Part shown: positions 20,301 through 31,031 of the stretch, in pieces
How positions within the stretch are numbered: the first letter of the stretch is position 1
Layout: each line of letters opens with the position of its first letter
Assembly: GCF_018130145.1 (NCBI RefSeq)
Contig: NZ_JAFCMB010000001.1
Span: 992,001 to 1,056,000 of the forward strand
DNA from: Bradyrhizobium sp. AUGA SZCCT0176
Lineage (GTDB): Bacteria; Pseudomonadota; Alphaproteobacteria; Rhizobiales; Xanthobacteraceae
Direction: 5' to 3'
DNA: 64,000 nucleotides
Program-made: the position numbers and the translations under genes
The notes under the pieces: model-generated
What the model was told of the DNA's origin: nothing
Database searches by the model: none
What the model saw: only the letters and a program-made list of their open reading frames with translations

Positions 20301-23258
20301 GGCACGGACACGGTCCAGTCCTCGATCTCCTACACCCTCGGTGCGGAGCTCGAGAACCTGACGCTGACCGGCGGCGACGACATCAACGGCACAGGCAACG
20401 CGCTCGCCAACACCATCAACGGCAATGGCGACAACAACCAGATCTTCGGCGGTGGCGGCAACGACATCATCGATGCCGGCAACGGCACCGACCTGGTCGA
20501 CGGCGGCACCGGCGACGACACGCTGAGCGGCGGCACAGGAAACGACACCGACACCATCATCGGCGGAGCCGGCAACGACACCATCAACCTGCTGCCGACC
20601 GACGGGGGCAACGACGTCCTCATCTACAACAGCGCCGGCTTCGGCAACGACATCGTCAACAACTTCGATGCGAACGCAACTGGCGGCCAGGACCTGATCA
20701 ACCTCAGCGCCCTGGGCATCACCGCCGCCAACCTGGCCACCCGGGTCATCGCCACCCAGGTGGGCGCCAACGTGGTGCTCAACGTCCGGGACGCGTCCCT
20801 GGCGACGATCGGCACCATCCAGGTCAACAACACGACGGTCGCCGCCATCGACGCGACCGACTACATCCTGTCGGCGGCGCCGACGGGCACGACGATCAAC
20901 GGCAACGACACCGGTCAGACCCACACCGGGACCGCAAATGGCGAGACGATCAACGCCGCGGGCGGCAACGACATCGTCAACGCCTTGGGCGGAAACGACG
21001 TGGTCAACGGCGGCGAGGGCGCGGACACCCTCAACGGCGGCGACGGCAACGACACGCTGAGCGGCGGTGCCGGCAGCAACAGCGGAACCTACGTCGATGC
21101 CTTCGGAACGGCGTCGTATTCGAACAGCAACGGCACGGTCGCCCTGGCTACGTCCTGGATCGAGGGCGGCGGCGAGACCACCAGCCCGACGGCAGGCGAC
21201 ATCACCATCTCCGGCGGACGCCTTCAGTTCAACCAGAACGTCGATGGCGGCGAGACGATCGAACGTGCCGTCAACCTGACGGGAGCGACGGCGGCGTCGG
21301 TGACGTTCGCCTACGAGGACGACAATCTCGGAGCGGGCCAAAGCGTCATCGTGCAGGCCCGGAACGTCAACACCAATGCCTGGGAGACGCTGACGGGTGG
21401 TACGCTCGGAAGCACCACGGGCAACGGCAACGGCACTTTCAATGCGACTTTGACTGCCAATCAGATCGGCTCCAACTCGGCCATCCGCTTCCTGACCGCC
21501 GGAGACGGCAACAACTGGGACAATAGCGACAACTTCTACATCGACAACTTCACGGTCAACCTGACCGTGCCAGGCCTCAACGCCGGGGCGGACACGGCCA
21601 GCGGCGGAACCGGCGACGACACCATCGTCTGGAACGCCAATGCGGTGGCTCCGACCGATGGCCGCGACATCGTCGACGGCGGCACCGAGGGCGCCGCAGG
21701 TGACACCTTCGTCATCAACGGCAACACCTCCAGCGAGGTCTTCAACATCTACACGCTGGCCGCCTGGGATGCCGTGGTCGGCAACGACCTCGCCAGCTTC
21801 GCCGGACGGACTCCCGAGATCGTCATCACACGCAACGGCACGGGCTTCGCCAATGTCATCGCGGAACTGAGCGAAATCGAGGAAATCCGCATCAACAGCG
21901 TCGAGCCGACCGGAACGAACGGCGGCGCGGGAGCCGGCGATACGTTCAACGTCATCGGCGACTTCGCTCCGACCAGCCTGCGCCTCAACACCATCACGAT
22001 CGATGGCGACGACGGCGACGACACGATCGACATCTCGGCCCTGACTTCGGCTCATCGCATCGTGTTCAAGTCCAACGGCGGCAACGACACCATCATCGGC
22101 GCCCTGCAGGCCGAGGATGTGATCGAGCTTCCGGAGGGGACGGATCTCACGAGCTACCACCTGGTCGAGAACCAGAATGGTACCAAGACCGTCTCGAACG
22201 GGACCCATTCGGTCACCTTCACCGGCGTCGTGCCGTCCCAGTTCCAGACCGAGGCACCGGACGAAGACGAGGACGAGGACGAGAACGAGACGCCGCACGA
22301 CGACGACGACGAGGAAACGCCGACCGCCGGCGGCGACGATGAGGAGACCACGGCAACCGGCGTGATCCGGACCGGAACGGCGCAGTCGGACACGCTGGTC
22401 GGCACGACGGGCAACGACAACATCGTCGCCTTCGCCGGAGACGACATCGCCATCGGCGATGCCGGGGAAGACGCGATCGTGGCCGGCGAGGGTGCCGACT
22501 TCGTCAGCGGCGGCAGCGGCCGGGACGTGATCTCCGCAGGAGCCGGCGACGACCACGTGTTCGCCGGGGCCGACGCCGACATGGTCTACGGCGATGCGGG
22601 AGCGGATCGCATCTTCGGCGAGCAGGGCAACGACCTGATCAATGCCGGCGCCGGCGACGACACGGTGTTCGGCGGTGCCGGCAACGACCTGATCGTGGCC
22701 GAGGCCGGCGACGGCAACGACGCCTACTTCGGCGACGAAGGTACCGGAGGTTCCGGCATCGATACGCTCGACATGTCGGCCACGGGTGCGGCCGCCACCG
22801 TCAACCTGGGCTCCGGCCCGCTGATGAACGGTAGCGCGTCGAGTTCCCTGACCGGCAACGACACCCTCTGGGGCATCGAGAACGTCAACACCGGCTCCGG
22901 CAACGACGTCATCGTCGCCGGCACCGCGGCCAACGTGATGAATGGAGGGCTCGGCGGCGACACCTTCGTGTTCAGCTCGGTGGAGGCGGCGAAGGGCGAC
23001 ACGATCGTCGGCTTCGAGCCCGGCGACCGGATCGACCTCAGCGGCATCGACGCCAACTACGCCACCGACGGCAACCAGAGCTTCACGCTGGTTTCCGACG
23101 CGGCCTTCACCGCCGCGGGCCAGCTCGCGGTGACCTATGAGACCCGCAACGGCGAGGACTTCACCGTCGTCCAGGGCAACGTCGACGGCAACGCCGCCGC
23201 CGACTTCAAGATCGAGATCGCGGGCCACCAGAACCTCGGCTCCAACGTCACGCTTTAA
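14301..23258 (+). CDS. giant secreted animal-type haem peroxidase with RTX repeats
   Basis: About 2985 residues. An animal-type haem peroxidase domain spans roughly 240-940: distal His267 in FGQFFDHG, catalytic Arg513 in AGDGRVNEN, the EHNRLV helix, proximal His637 in YRFGHSML and [17 protein letters not shown] near 722-742. From about 975 to the end run many GGxGxDxxx calcium-binding RTX nonapeptides. Two similar beta-rich inserts (nt 18690-19165 and 21090-21590) and an acidic linker (nt 22255-22340) interrupt them. The C-terminus ([12 protein letters not shown]...) fits a type I secretion signal; there is no N-terminal signal peptide. The start at 14301 follows AGGTGAGGG. Peroxidase/RTX proteins of this architecture include the Mn(II)-oxidising MopA of Aurantimonas, but the substrate here is unknown. 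The distal His is followed by Gly, where animal enzymes have a calcium-binding Asp. Confidence 0.92.
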   Translation: MVAYIKSDLEFILEQIKIAEAHAAGQPLYGVGGLIPAYNLSMGLRTVDGSYNHLLPGQEQWGAAGNQFPTLLDPTYRPSTGQVDMDGPGPAPAMGQLNYNPSNNPGSLVFDSSLRTISNLLVDQTLANPAAILTALQRAGSADAMADLPAVTAIYQTFKPAFDAEYQARVVMQNAKAAAEALGDGDPLTIPEAAEQTAIDAWTAATATHAAAVVDLEAARVVRDVALEPYGIEMQGDNVYLPAVAPDEGLSAPFNSMFTLFGQFFDHGLDLVNKGGSGTVFVPLATDDPLYVPGSHTNFMVLTRATVLPGQDGLMNTADDIRPVNTTTAYVDQNQTYTSHSSHQVFLREYELNGGVPAATGKLIEGANGGMATWGEVKEQARTILGINLTDFDVGSVPLLRTDAYGNFIPGANGFPQLITGVGLDGIPNTSDDVVVQGNPAALDPITGLPAGISTAGALRTQSAFLADIAHDAVPVGKIADGDITIGLANPGNGDTEYDNELLDAHFIAGDGRVNENIGLTAVHHVFHAEHNRLVGHTMEQVLATNDLAFINEWLATDIAALPANPAAVAALVWDGERLFQAAKFGTEMQYQHLVFEEFARKVQPNINVFLVPDGFDTSINPSIVAEFAHVVYRFGHSMLTESIDRFDSSFAANHIGLIEGFLNPLSYDGGGTSTAHTLTDEIAAGDIIRGMTRQVGNEIDEFVTTALRNNLLGLPLDLATINLARGRDTGVPSLNAARRDFYEATNQEELLKPYDSWTDFAGHLKHEASIINFVAAYGTHTLITGQTTLQGKRDAALTIITGVSVGGMEVPADRLDFLNGLNAYSGGDLGGLENVDLWIGGLAEEIMPFGGMLGSTFNFVFEVQMEQLQSGDRFYYLQRLDGLHLFSEMENNSFAAMIMRNTNTTHLPSDVFSTPGLILEVDRVTRQFNDLDGDGTLENDDPTGTSLLTPLVLRDNPATPGAEANYLRYTGDEHVVLGGTDQADTLIASIGDDTLFGDAGNDRLEGGFGNDIINAGDGDDIIKDIGGDDNIKAGAGHDVVHAGPGLDLVMGNSGQDFIFLGTDMGSEVFAGEGNDFIYGNRNAERILGNEGNDWIETGTFDGAPGDNFDEIFARDSIDGHDVFLGDGGFDEFIAEGGDDIMVGSLGRGKMAGMSGFDWATYKDSNMKVDADFTRGIVFDENPNPPGFGTLDAYESVEGLSGSKFDDVLTGADTLAEERGPASAGGSEGFRGSALTKEGIERIAGLQAVLGLTNAQMAALTTNAIAYNAGEIILGGAGSDTIMGRAGDDIIDGDSWLNVRIAVHAEAGPDGGIGPILTYHSSMTTLAASMFSGAINPGQLEIVREITTDGVNAADVDTARYQGNRSEYAFSATAAGELIVSHAVEDSLDGTDRLRNIERLQFADGNPLNIIVGTAGNDTLTGTALDDLMLGLAGNDVLNGGLGNDILVGGPGGTTTTTTSATYADNFNTNNFGNSTGSATWGPDWAETGDNNSPSNGQIQIDDDVANVLVFVTGDGAQIQRTVNLAGAATASLSYSIVENGLDASDDSITVSFSRDGVNFVQVDLIDSATNNVPTRTIDLPLFGTGPFTANAAIRFVASSLEAGDSVNIDNLVVNFTTVSVATGVDTLNGGLGDDTYSFSLGDGNDVINEGVSATSGGAADRISILAPSTGIDPVTGLPILTITSLNASDNNGGTQTGDLVIDYTLPTGTQQTITVAGHFTGGNAQTGVERINFNGANFAGYALGADDYLVSRSDPGNRDSGGVNLAASTANNFIVGETGTSDEIVGGSGNDLIFGGAGAGSNDLVGGLGDDLLVGGTGNDDLDARDNDDDDNLDLVGALGADTMVGGAGNDTYGVDDLLDVVVEAANEGTDTVETFMAELSIANMANVENLVYRGADADQFVGTGNDGNNIISGGDLADTLNGGLGDDTLNGGLGNDTLNGGDGIDTLNGGDDVDTLNGGIGNDNLNGGAGADVMAGGADNDTYVVDDAGDVVTELAAGGTDTVQSSISYTLGAELENLTLTGGDDINGTGNALANTINGNGDNNQIFGGGGNDIIDAGNGTDLVDGGTGDDTLSGGTGNDTDTIIGGAGNDTINLLPTDGGNDVLIYNSAGFGNDIVNNFDANATGGQDLINLSALGITAANLATRVIATQVGANVVLNVRDASLATIGTIQVNNTTVAAIDATDYILSAAPTGTTINGNDTGQTHTGTANGETINAAGGNDIVNALGGNDVVNGGEGADTLNGGDGNDTLSGGAGSNSGTYVDAFGTASYSNSNGTVALATSWIEGGGETTSPTAGDITISGGRLQFNQNVDGGETIERAVNLTGATAASVTFAYEDDNLGAGQSVIVQARNVNTNAWETLTGGTLGSTTGNGNGTFNATLTANQIGSNSAIRFLTAGDGNNWDNSDNFYIDNFTVNLTVPGLNAGADTASGGTGDDTIVWNANAVAPTDGRDIVDGGTEGAAGDTFVINGNTSSEVFNIYTLAAWDAVVGNDLASFAGRTPEIVITRNGTGFANVIAELSEIEEIRINSVEPTGTNGGAGAGDTFNVIGDFAPTSLRLNTITIDGDDGDDTIDISALTSAHRIVFKSNGGNDTIIGALQAEDVIELPEGTDLTSYHLVENQNGTKTVSNGTHSVTFTGVVPSQFQTEAPDEDEDEDENETPHDDDDEETPTAGGDDEETTATGVIRTGTAQSDTLVGTTGNDNIVAFAGDDIAIGDAGEDAIVAGEGADFVSGGSGRDVISAGAGDDHVFAGADADMVYGDAGADRIFGEQGNDLINAGAGDDTVFGGAGNDLIVAEAGDGNDAYFGDEGTGGSGIDTLDMSATGAAATVNLGSGPLMNGSASSSLTGNDTLWGIENVNTGSGNDVIVAGTAANVMNGGLGGDTFVFSSVEAAKGDTIVGFEPGDRIDLSGIDANYATDGNQSFTLVSDAAFTAAGQLAVTYETRNGEDFTVVQGNVDGNAAADFKIEIAGHQNLGSNVTL

Positions 23259-23271
23259 ATCGCGACCTCAG

Positions 23272-23300
23272 CCGGAACGGGAGAACTCCTCCCGTTCCGG
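23272..23300 (+). promoter_or_regulatory. 12-bp perfect hairpin between peroxidase and transporter genes
   Basis: CCGGAACGGGAG and CTCCCGTTCCGG form a perfect 12-bp stem with a 5-base loop, starting 13 bases after the peroxidase stop. No T-run follows, so it is more likely an RNA stabiliser or processing element than a full terminator. It could keep secreted product and transporter at different levels within one operon. Confidence 0.6.
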
Positions 23301-23339
23301 TGCCTTCCGTTTTCCTCGCACCAGACGGCACCCTGAAAA

Positions 23340-25094
23340 ATGGCCAAACCGAAAGAACTCACCCCCGCGAAGCGCCAGCGCCTCGCCGAGCTGACCCAGG
23401 GCTTCCGCGGCATCGTCGTGTTTCTCTTCGTGATCTCCGGCATGATCAACGTGCTGGCGCTCACCGGCTCCGTCTACATGATGCAGATCTACGACCGCGC
23501 CTTGACCAGCGGCAGCATCCCGACGCTGGTGGTGCTGTCGGCGCTCGCGATCGGGCTCTATCTGTTCCAGGGCGCCTTCGACGTCGTCCGCTCCCAGGTG
23601 CTGGTGCGGGTCGGCGCCCGCATCGACCGCAAGATCGCTCCCCTGGCGCATCGCGTCGCCATCGACATGCCCCGCTTCGGTTTCTCCACCTCCGAGGCGC
23701 TTGAGCGCGGTCGCGACGTCGACACGGTACGCGGCTTCCTCGGAAGCCAGGGCCCTTCGGCGCTGTTCGACCTGCCCTGGATGCCGATCTATCTTGCTTT
23801 CATTTACTTCCTCCACCCGATGCTCGGCGCGCTGACGTTCGCCGGCGCCCTGGTCCTCGTCGTGCTCACCGTCGTCAGCGAGATCATGACCCGGCGCCTC
23901 ACCGTCTCTACGCGCAAGGCCGCGATGGAACGCAACGGCATCGCCGACTGCAACGCCCGCAACGCTGAGGTCCTCAAGGCGATGGGCTTCGCCGGCCGCG
24001 CCGTCGGCCGTTTCAACGAGGCCAATGCCGAACATCTCGACCTGCAGACCAGGGCCAACGACATCACCGGAAGCTTCGCCGCGGTCTCGCGCGTGCTCCG
24101 CATGGTGCTGCAATCGGCCCTGCTGGGACTTGGCGCCTACCTCGCCATCAAGGGCGAGCTTTCGGCCGGCGCCATCATCGCGGTCTCGGTCGCCTCGGCG
24201 CGGGCGCTGGCTCCCGTCGATCTCGCGATCGGCAACTGGAAGGCCTTTATCGCCGCACGCATGGCCTACCAGCGGCTACGCGACACCGTGATAGCACTCG
24301 CCGGCGCGGACGAGCCGATGCGGCTGCCGGATCCGGTCGCGCGCCTTTCGGTGGAGAAGATCACCATCGCGGTGCCGGGATCCGGCCAGGTGGTGCTGAG
24401 CGAAGTCGCCTTCGAGCTCGAGGCCGGCCAGGCGCTCGGCATCATCGGTCCCTCCGCCGGCGGCAAGACCACGCTGGTGCGGGCGCTGACCGGCATCTGG
24501 CCGGCGTTGCGCGGCAGCGTCCGGCTCGACGACGCCGACCTGACGCAATGGCGCGAGGAGGACCTCGGCAGGCACATCGGCTATCTCCCCCAGGAGGTCG
24601 CGCTGATGGACGCCACCATCGAGGACAACATCTGCCGCCTCGAGCCCGAGCCCGACTACCGCAAGGTGATCGGGGCCGCCAAGGCCGCCGGCGTCCACGA
24701 GATGATCGTCAAGTTGCCGGACGGCTACCGGACCAGGCTGGGCCCGCAGGGCTGCGCGCTCTCCGCCGGGCAGCGGCAGCGCATCGCGCTGGCGCGTGCG
24801 CTCTACGGCAACCCGTTCGTGGTGGTGATGGATGAGCCGAATTCCAACCTCGACGGCGAGGGCGAGGCGGCCCTCACTGCGGCCATCGAGGGCATCCGCG
24901 CCCGCGGCGGCATCGCCATCGTGATCGCGCATCGGCCGAGCGCGCTGGTGGCGGTCGATCTCGTCGCCATCGTCCAGGCCGGCCGCATGGTCGCCTTCGG
25001 CAAGAAGCAGGACATCATGACTCCGGTCCGGCAGCCTGCCGCGGCCGCACCGGCCGACACCATTCTCGAGACCCAGCTGCGGAGGCCCGCATGA
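23340..25094 (+). CDS. type I secretion ABC transporter (permease-ATPase fusion)
   Basis: A 584-residue protein of the PrtD/AprD/HasD type. The N-terminal half has about five or six membrane spans (residues ~20-290). The C-terminal ATPase has Walker [10 protein letters not shown] (~370-378), signature LSAGQRQR (~473) and Walker [13 protein letters not shown] (~495-505). It powers export of RTX proteins from the cytoplasm through an HlyD adaptor and a TolC-like channel. It lacks the N-terminal C39 peptidase-like domain of HlyB, as expected of the PrtD group. It lies 81 bases after the peroxidase and overlaps the next gene by 4 bases (ATGA), so the three downstream genes form an operon. Confidence 0.92.
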   Translation: MAKPKELTPAKRQRLAELTQGFRGIVVFLFVISGMINVLALTGSVYMMQIYDRALTSGSIPTLVVLSALAIGLYLFQGAFDVVRSQVLVRVGARIDRKIAPLAHRVAIDMPRFGFSTSEALERGRDVDTVRGFLGSQGPSALFDLPWMPIYLAFIYFLHPMLGALTFAGALVLVVLTVVSEIMTRRLTVSTRKAAMERNGIADCNARNAEVLKAMGFAGRAVGRFNEANAEHLDLQTRANDITGSFAAVSRVLRMVLQSALLGLGAYLAIKGELSAGAIIAVSVASARALAPVDLAIGNWKAFIAARMAYQRLRDTVIALAGADEPMRLPDPVARLSVEKITIAVPGSGQVVLSEVAFELEAGQALGIIGPSAGGKTTLVRALTGIWPALRGSVRLDDADLTQWREEDLGRHIGYLPQEVALMDATIEDNICRLEPEPDYRKVIGAAKAAGVHEMIVKLPDGYRTRLGPQGCALSAGQRQRIALARALYGNPFVVVMDEPNSNLDGEGEAALTAAIEGIRARGGIAIVIAHRPSALVAVDLVAIVQAGRMVAFGKKQDIMTPVRQPAAAAPADTILETQLRRPA

Positions 25095-27667
25095 CGATCA
25101 ATGTCCAGGCCACCCGCCAGTCCACCGCCGAGACCGCTCCGGGCCGCAAGGACTACGAGGAGAAGGACGATCGTCGCCGCCGCATCGTGCCGCTGTTCTT
25201 CCTGCTGTTCGTGGGATCGTGCTCGGCCTATCTTAAGAGCTTCCTACCCGTGAAGCTTCAGGCCAGCGAGGACCGCGGCCAGGCCCGTAGCTCGGGCAAC
25301 GAGGAGGAGACCGTCAAGGAGGACGCGCTCGCCGCGGCCGACGAAACCGACCCCGAGGAGCCGGCGGCCAAATCGTCCGGCCGGACCGAGGAAGTCAGGA
25401 TTTCGGCGCATGGCGACGAGGAGCGCGCCCCGGTCGGATCGACGGATTTCAGCGCCCGAGCGCGCACCGACAAGCCCAAGGCGGACACCGGATCGGGCGA
25501 AAGCCCGAAGGTCGCCAACGACAACCGTCCGTCGCCGCGCCAGGAGACCGGTGGCGGCGGTGGTGGCGGCGGAGGCGGAGGCGGAGGCGGAGGAGGGGGA
25601 GGCGGTGGCGACAACAGGCATCCCACTCCGCGCGACCCCCCGGCACCCGATCACCGCAACCGCGCTCCCCGCGTCTCGGGGGCCGTGCATCTTCCCGACG
25701 TCGTCGCCTGCCATGGGCTGGCGATATCGATGGCGGCGCTGCTGGCCGGCGCCACCGATCCCGACGGCGACCGCCTGACCGTGGTCGGCATCTCCTCGTC
25801 CTCGGGCACGCTGACCCGGACCGCGGACGGTGGCTGGGAGTTTGACCGCGCCCAGGACATGCTCGGCGAGGTCAAGCTGACCTACGCGATCAGCGACGGC
25901 CGTCACATCGTGATGCAAACGGCCTACTTCAATGTGGTCGAGGCGCCGCCGATCATCGGAACCGAAGGAGACGACATCCTGCTCGGCACCCAATGTGCCG
26001 AGACCATCGTGGGGCTCGGCGGCGACGACAACATCGACGCCCGTGGCGGCAACGACCGGATCTCGGGCGGCGATGGCAACGACCACATCCTGGCGGGCGC
26101 GGGCAACGACGCGGTCTATGCGGGCGCCGGCAATGACATTGTGTTCGCGGGCGCGGGCAACGACGTGGTGTTCGGAGGTTGCGGCGACGACCGCCTGTTC
26201 GGCGAGGACGGCGACGATACGCTGCAGGGCGAGGACGGCAATGACAGTCTCGACGGCGGCGCAGGCCGCGACATCCTGCTGGCGGGAGCCGGGGACGACA
26301 CCCTCGATGGCGGCACCGGCAACGACACCCTCGACGGCGGCGACGGCGCGGACCGGATGTCCGGCGGCGACGGCAACGACGTTCTGGCCGGGGGCTCGGG
26401 TGCCGACATGCTGGCCGGCGACGCCGGCAACGATGCCATTTCGGACGGCGGCGGATCCGACTTCGTGACCGGCGGCATGGGCAACGACCATCTGGTGGCC
26501 GCCGCCGATGCCGCAAACGACAGTTTCGCCGGCGGCGCCGGCAACGACACGCTGGACTACTCCTCGGCGGTGCGTGCCATCGACGTGAATCTGGCCACGG
26601 GCCAGGCTTCCGGCACCGACATCGGCAACGACACGATTTCGGAAATCGAGGCCGTGGTCGGCGGCGCGGGCGACGACACCCTTGCCGATGGCGGCGGATC
26701 CGACGTCGTGACCGGAGGCACGGGCAACGACCTTGTCATGGCTTCGGCCGACGCCGCGGCCGACAGCTTCAACGGCGGCGCCGGAACGGACACCATCGAC
26801 TACTCCTCGGCTGAGCAGAACCTCGCCCTCGATCTTGCAACTGGCCATGCGTCCGGCGCGGACATCGGTAACGATGTAATTGCGGAGTTCGAGAATGTCA
26901 TCGGCGGCGCGGGCGACGACACAATCGCCGCCGGCGCGTCCTCGGCCTCGATCGCGGGCGGCTGCGGCGACGACGCCTTGACGGGCGGAGCCGGCGACGA
27001 CGTGCTGGCGGGCGACGCCGGCAACGACACTATCGCCGACGGCGGCGGATCGGACACGGTCGACGGCGGCTGCGGCGACGACGTCGTGCTGGCGGCGGCC
27101 GACGGGACCGACGACAACTATGATGGCAATTCGGGCCACGACACGCTGGACTATTCGGCGACCACCATCACCATCACCATCGACCTGCGCAACGGCACCG
27201 CCCGCGGCGTCGAGATCGGTGAGGACCTGATCGAGGACTTCGAGGAGATCATCGCGGGCTCGGGCGACGACATGATACGCGTCGACGGCGGATCGGTGGT
27301 ACTGACTGGCGGCGCCGGCAACGACACATTCGAGTTCCAGCCGCCGTGCGACGACGGCGGCGGTTCGGAGCAGGACACCGTGAAGAAGATCACCGACTTC
27401 ACGGTCGGCGACCGGATCGTGGCCGCCACCTACCAGATCACCATCAAAGACGGCGACGAAGCCGTGGAACAGGTCGCCGACCTGTTCCAGCAGCTCTATC
27501 TCGACGAGGACGGCGACCATGGCCGGCCCGTTCGCTTCCGCTTCGAGGAACTTGCCGACGGCAAGTACACCGCAATCGACGTTTCCCACGGCTCCAATGC
27601 CGAGGACGTCATGACGATTGAGGTCGCCGGCCACCATCATCTGCAATTCGCCGCGATCCATTCCTGA
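25091..27667 (+). CDS. membrane-anchored RTX protein inside the secretion operon
   Basis: An 858-residue protein. Residues 1-33 are cytoplasmic and basic, and one membrane span follows at about 34-52 ([17 protein letters not shown]). An acidic linker and a polyglycine run come next (nt 25551-25612, about 20 Gly), then a cadherin-like fold near 200-290 ([27 protein letters not shown]). RTX repeats run from about 298 to 790, and the C-terminus resembles the peroxidase end ([13 protein letters not shown]). Calcium-binding RTX repeats normally occur in freely secreted proteins, so an N-terminal anchor in a gene between transporter and adaptor is odd. It may be an inner-membrane-tethered accessory, or a second substrate retained on the cell. 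Function unknown. Confidence 0.85.
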   Translation: MTINVQATRQSTAETAPGRKDYEEKDDRRRRIVPLFFLLFVGSCSAYLKSFLPVKLQASEDRGQARSSGNEEETVKEDALAAADETDPEEPAAKSSGRTEEVRISAHGDEERAPVGSTDFSARARTDKPKADTGSGESPKVANDNRPSPRQETGGGGGGGGGGGGGGGGGGGGDNRHPTPRDPPAPDHRNRAPRVSGAVHLPDVVACHGLAISMAALLAGATDPDGDRLTVVGISSSSGTLTRTADGGWEFDRAQDMLGEVKLTYAISDGRHIVMQTAYFNVVEAPPIIGTEGDDILLGTQCAETIVGLGGDDNIDARGGNDRISGGDGNDHILAGAGNDAVYAGAGNDIVFAGAGNDVVFGGCGDDRLFGEDGDDTLQGEDGNDSLDGGAGRDILLAGAGDDTLDGGTGNDTLDGGDGADRMSGGDGNDVLAGGSGADMLAGDAGNDAISDGGGSDFVTGGMGNDHLVAAADAANDSFAGGAGNDTLDYSSAVRAIDVNLATGQASGTDIGNDTISEIEAVVGGAGDDTLADGGGSDVVTGGTGNDLVMASADAAADSFNGGAGTDTIDYSSAEQNLALDLATGHASGADIGNDVIAEFENVIGGAGDDTIAAGASSASIAGGCGDDALTGGAGDDVLAGDAGNDTIADGGGSDTVDGGCGDDVVLAAADGTDDNYDGNSGHDTLDYSATTITITIDLRNGTARGVEIGEDLIEDFEEIIAGSGDDMIRVDGGSVVLTGGAGNDTFEFQPPCDDGGGSEQDTVKKITDFTVGDRIVAATYQITIKDGDEAVEQVADLFQQLYLDEDGDHGRPVRFRFEELADGKYTAIDVSHGSNAEDVMTIEVAGHHHLQFAAIHS

Positions 27668-27681
27668 GGGGGAGAGAAGCC

Positions 27682-29037
27682 ATGATGCATGTCGACGCAT
27701 CCGAATTCGTACCGCAGCCGGCCCCGGCCCGGAGCGCGCCCCGCGAACGGGCTCTGCGCCTGTGGCCCCGTATCCTGGCCGGCCTGGTGCTGAGCGCGCT
27801 ACTGGTGGCCGGGTGCGGCGGCTGGGCGGCCTGGGCGATGCTGGAGGGCGCGGTGGTCGCAGCCGGCACGGTCAAGGTCGATCAGAACCTCAAGGAGGTG
27901 CAGCACCGCGACGGCGGCATCGTCAAGACGCTGGCGGTGCGCCAGGGCGACCAGGTCAAGGAAGGCCAGGTGCTGGCGACGCTCGACGACGTCCAGATCA
28001 AGGCCGAGCATCTGATCGTGCGCGCCCAGATGGTCGAGGCGCTCGGGCGTCGCGCCCGCCTGGTGGCCGAACGCGACAACCTGGCGGCCGCCGAGTTTCC
28101 CGCCGAGATGCACGCCCTGTTCCCCTCGACCGCTGGCGCCGTGATCCACGGCGAGACCCGGCTGTTCACCGGCAACAAGACTGCGCGCGACAGCCAGAAG
28201 GAGCAGCTCGAGCTCTCCATCGCCCAGACCGGCGAGGAGATCAGGGGCATGGGGGCCCGCCTCGCTGCCAAGGAGGAGGAGATCAAGCTCGTCGGCGCCG
28301 AACGCGAGAAGTTGCAGTCGCTGTTCGACCGCAAGATAGTCGAGTACCAGCGCGTCTACTCCGCCCAGCGCGACTATGCGCGCATCATGGGCGAACAGGG
28401 CGAGATCCAGGCGAGCATCGCCCGCGCCAAGGTGAGGACGAGCGAGATCCGCGTGCAGATCATCGCCGTGGACCAGAACGCCTCGACCGAGGCTCAGAAG
28501 GAGCTGCGCATAGTGGAGGCGCGCATCGCCGAACTCCAGGAACGCAAGCTCGCCGTCGAGGACCGCCTGTCGCGCACCGAGATCCGCTCCCCGGCCTCGG
28601 GCTACATCAACGAACTGTTCGCCTACACGGTGGGCGGCGTGATCACCCCTGCGGCCAAGATCGCCACCGTGGTGCCGGAGAATGCCGACCTCAAGTTCGA
28701 GATCCGTATATCGCCGGCCGACATCGACCAGGTCAGGGTTGGACAGCCGGCGCGCGTCCGCCTCTCCGCGTTCAACCGCACCACCACGCCGGAACTGAAG
28801 GGCAAGGTCGCGATGGTGTCGCCGGCCTCGGCCCGCGACCCTTCCAACGGCCAGGAGCACTACATCGCCCACGTCCGCCTGCTTCAGGCCGAGGAGGACC
28901 TCATCCAGCAGAAGGGACTGAGGCTCGTTCCCGGAATGCCCGCCGAGGTCTTCGTCTCGACCCAGGAGCGCACCGCGGCATCCTATCTGGCCAAGCCATT
29001 CACCGATCAGATGAATCGCGCATTCCGCGAACGCTGA
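27682..29037 (+). CDS. HlyD-family periplasmic adaptor of type I secretion
   Basis: A 451-residue membrane fusion protein: short cytoplasmic N-terminus, one membrane span at about 32-58, and a biotinyl-lipoyl half-motif (VKVDQNLKEVQHRDGGIVK). A long alpha-hairpin coiled coil lies at about 115-300, the second lipoyl half at GYINELFAYTVGGVI, and a C-terminal beta-barrel ends near VFVSTQERTA. It bridges the ABC transporter to an outer-membrane channel. It starts 15 bases after the RTX protein with a strong Shine-Dalgarno (GGGGGAGAGAAG). No TolC-like gene follows, so the channel must be encoded elsewhere. Confidence 0.9.
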   Translation: MMHVDASEFVPQPAPARSAPRERALRLWPRILAGLVLSALLVAGCGGWAAWAMLEGAVVAAGTVKVDQNLKEVQHRDGGIVKTLAVRQGDQVKEGQVLATLDDVQIKAEHLIVRAQMVEALGRRARLVAERDNLAAAEFPAEMHALFPSTAGAVIHGETRLFTGNKTARDSQKEQLELSIAQTGEEIRGMGARLAAKEEEIKLVGAEREKLQSLFDRKIVEYQRVYSAQRDYARIMGEQGEIQASIARAKVRTSEIRVQIIAVDQNASTEAQKELRIVEARIAELQERKLAVEDRLSRTEIRSPASGYINELFAYTVGGVITPAAKIATVVPENADLKFEIRISPADIDQVRVGQPARVRLSAFNRTTTPELKGKVAMVSPASARDPSNGQEHYIAHVRLLQAEEDLIQQKGLRLVPGMPAEVFVSTQERTAASYLAKPFTDQMNRAFRER

Positions 29038-29069
29038 TCTGGCAGCGGCCAGAGGGGCGAGATTGTGTC

Positions 29070-29321
29070 ATGTCTCACGGAGGAACAGCTCCAAAGGATT
29101 GTGCGAATGCATGTTATGTCCGGCTTCGGATGCCCGATCTCGACTTCGGTGAAGCCTGGGACAAGATGGTCCAGTTCTATCGGGAACGTGGCGAGGCATT
29201 GCTCATCGGGTGTTCAGAAGCGCGATCCGATCACGGGGTGTGGATGATTTTCAACTTCCAGAATCTGAAGAATGCGGAAGACTTCGCAGAACGATTTGGC
29301 GGAGAAGTGATTGAATTTTAG
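29070..29321 (+). CDS. small hypothetical protein
   Basis: An 83-residue frame whose last 63 residues are convincing (MPDLDFGEAWDKMVQFYRERG...VWMIFNFQNLKNAEDFAERFGGEV). It may start at the ATG at 29070 or at 29130. It lies 32 bases after hlyD and ends two bases before the M23 peptidase start, so it may be part of the same transcript. It is probably cytosolic. No family is recognised. Confidence 0.5.
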   Translation: MSHGGTAPKDCANACYVRLRMPDLDFGEAWDKMVQFYRERGEALLIGCSEARSDHGVWMIFNFQNLKNAEDFAERFGGEVIEF

Positions 29322-29323
29322 AG

Positions 29324-30427
29324 GTGCAGGTCTTGAACGCGAACAAAAAGAATCGCCGTATCGGAAGACCGACAGCGTTGGCCAGCCTTAGTTTGACGTA
29401 CCGCCGTGTAGCTCACTTCCTGTATCGTCTCGCTTTCACGATTGCCGTCTCTATCATTGGTTACGGATCGCTCCCATCGGTCGCCGTGTCGGAGGAGCAG
29501 ATGCGCTTGGGCCTGCCGGTTAACTGCAAAATGGGCCTAGACTGTTTTGTCCAGCAAATGCCAGACATTGATCCTGGCCAAGCTACGCTCGATCCCTTGT
29601 GCGGTCAGGCGACTTACCAGGGACATACCGGGTGGGATATCCGGTTGCGGACGCTAAGCGATATAGCCCGGGATGTTCCGGTGATTTCCGTCGCCGACGG
29701 AACCGTATCCCGAATTAGGGACGGCATCCCTGATCAGATTTTTGATGCTGCGAATGATCGCCACGATCTGCACGATATGGCATGCGGCAATGGGATAATT
29801 ATCGATCATCAAGGCGGACTTTCCTCGCAATACTGCCATCTCAAGACCGGCAGCTTGGCCGTTCGTTCGGGCATGTTCGTTCGAAAAGGCGAACGTATCG
29901 GATCTATCGGTTCTTCCGGCGTCGCGGAGTTTCCGCACGTTCATCTGTCGGTGCGTCAGGATGGCAAGTTGGTTGAGCCACTCACCGGGAAGGCGTTGCG
30001 AAGTGAATCCCCTGTTTGTGGCGACCTGTCGGGAAGTCTGTTTGATGCCGCGTCCAAGCGGGCGTTGGTTCAAGCTCCTGTTACGATCCTTGATGTTGGG
30101 CTGGCTAATGCTCCGCCCGAGTTGGGTAACCTTGTCCGATCGGGTGGGCCCCCTCTCGCGACGGGCGGGGGCAATTCGACCATCGCATGGGTGTGGGCAA
30201 TCAATGTAGATCAAGGGTCACGATTCAGAATCAAGCTGGTGGGGCCGGGCGAAACTACCTTGATTGATCACGCAACCACGGAGTTACCGCGCCGCAAGGC
30301 GAACTATCTGGCTTACGTGGGTCGGAAAGCGGGCGTTAAAGCAGGGACATATCTGTTGAGTGTAGAAATTACCGACGGCGAGAAACGGATTACATCGAAC
30401 ATTCGCTCGTTCACTGTTTCGGAATAG
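29324..30427 (+). CDS. exported M23-family (LytM) metallopeptidase
   Basis: A 367-residue protein with an N-terminal membrane/signal segment at about 33-50. The catalytic domain has the zinc ligands of M23 peptidases: GHTGWD (His and Asp), the SSQYCHL strand and HVHLSV near residue 205. A C-terminal beta-rich domain (about 255-367) follows. Such enzymes cut glycyl or cross-link bonds in peptidoglycan in the periplasm; some only bind it. The start is GTG at 29324. Local position after the secretion operon might indicate wall remodelling for the exporter, but the sequence itself does not show this. Confidence 0.85.
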   Translation: MQVLNANKKNRRIGRPTALASLSLTYRRVAHFLYRLAFTIAVSIIGYGSLPSVAVSEEQMRLGLPVNCKMGLDCFVQQMPDIDPGQATLDPLCGQATYQGHTGWDIRLRTLSDIARDVPVISVADGTVSRIRDGIPDQIFDAANDRHDLHDMACGNGIIIDHQGGLSSQYCHLKTGSLAVRSGMFVRKGERIGSIGSSGVAEFPHVHLSVRQDGKLVEPLTGKALRSESPVCGDLSGSLFDAASKRALVQAPVTILDVGLANAPPELGNLVRSGGPPLATGGGNSTIAWVWAINVDQGSRFRIKLVGPGETTLIDHATTELPRRKANYLAYVGRKAGVKAGTYLLSVEITDGEKRITSNIRSFTVSE

Positions 30428-30718
30428 GGGTTCACTGCCTGTGGCGTGCGTCGGCACGTTTCGGAACATCAAGGAAACTGATTGCTCCGAAGATTGACTC
30501 AAATCCGACCTTACGAAAAACCCCACGGCTGGTTTGCGGGTCCGTAATTGTCGCGGGGAGATGTACAGGCGATATGACGCTGTCCGCAAAAGACAGAGAA
30601 GCCTGGCGCGTAGTGCCAGCAGACGAGTCCCCGAAGCGGCCCTAGTGTTCCCCCGAGGCTGGGCCGTTTCTCTGGTGGTTGAGCATTTGTAAGCACGCTA
30701 CTGTCGGTGCATGGGAAT

Positions 30719-30790
30719 TCAGCCGCCAAAAGCGGTACGTATAGCAAGTGTGATCATCCAAGCTAACAAGTCGGCTATCGTCGCGATCAT
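30719..30790 (-). CDS. single-span membrane microprotein (23 residues)
   Basis: The frame from ATG at 30790 reads MIATIADLLAWMITLAIRT..., one hydrophobic helix with almost no tails. It is one of a group of similar tiny frames in this window. No clear Shine-Dalgarno is visible. Tentative. Confidence 0.3.
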   Translation of the reverse strand: MIATIADLLAWMITLAIRTAFGG

Positions 30791-30819
30791 GATGTCATTT
30801 TCCCGAAAGGGGCCCACGA

Positions 30820-31005
30820 TCATGCCCTCATGCGCGGCAAGACAAGGTTCAGTTTCTTCGCCTTGGCTTGGACGCCCATAAAAGATCTGCCAAGCTGTTT
30901 GCCGATGCTGCGGGCGTCCTTTCCGGCCTGAGCCATTGACCGCAGTGCGGCCAGCTCGGCTTCCGTCCAGCGGCGCGTTTTGTATGGCGCCCGCTGCGTT
31001 ATCAT
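30820..31005 (-). CDS. GcrA-like HTH mini-protein
   Basis: A 61-residue protein that is almost entirely one helix-turn-helix: RRWTEAELAALRSMAQAG, then RSIGKQLGRSFMGVQAKAKKL. The W-T-[DE]-x-[DE]...I-x-x-x-L-x-R...V-x-x-K-A-x-x-L pattern matches the N-terminal DNA-binding domain of GcrA and Myb/SANT-like proteins. The rest of GcrA (sigma-70 interaction region) is missing. Three more of the same kind occur in this window. A DNA-binding role is likely but the target is unknown. Confidence 0.65.
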   Translation of the reverse strand: MITQRAPYKTRRWTEAELAALRSMAQAGKDARSIGKQLGRSFMGVQAKAKKLNLVLPRMRA

Positions 31006-31031
31006 TTGCCCTTACCTGACATTAATCGAAA

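Noticed and set aside
19596..23228. 1210-codon open frame antisense to the peroxidase RTX region
   Set aside because: It arises from the third-base GC bias of repeated Gly-Asp codons; the translation is low-complexity (GVVDDVVA-like), with no domain or start signal. The same applies to long antisense frames at 15675-17663 and 25244-27700.
27618..29069. Plus-strand frame overlapping the whole HlyD gene
   Set aside because: It is an out-of-frame shadow rich in Arg, Gly and Pro. Only its 3' end beyond 29070 looks like a gene and is annotated separately.
23340..30427. TolC-like outer-membrane channel in the secretion locus
   Set aside because: I looked through both strands; no long helical outer-membrane efflux protein is encoded, and the M23 peptidase and small gene after hlyD are unrelated.
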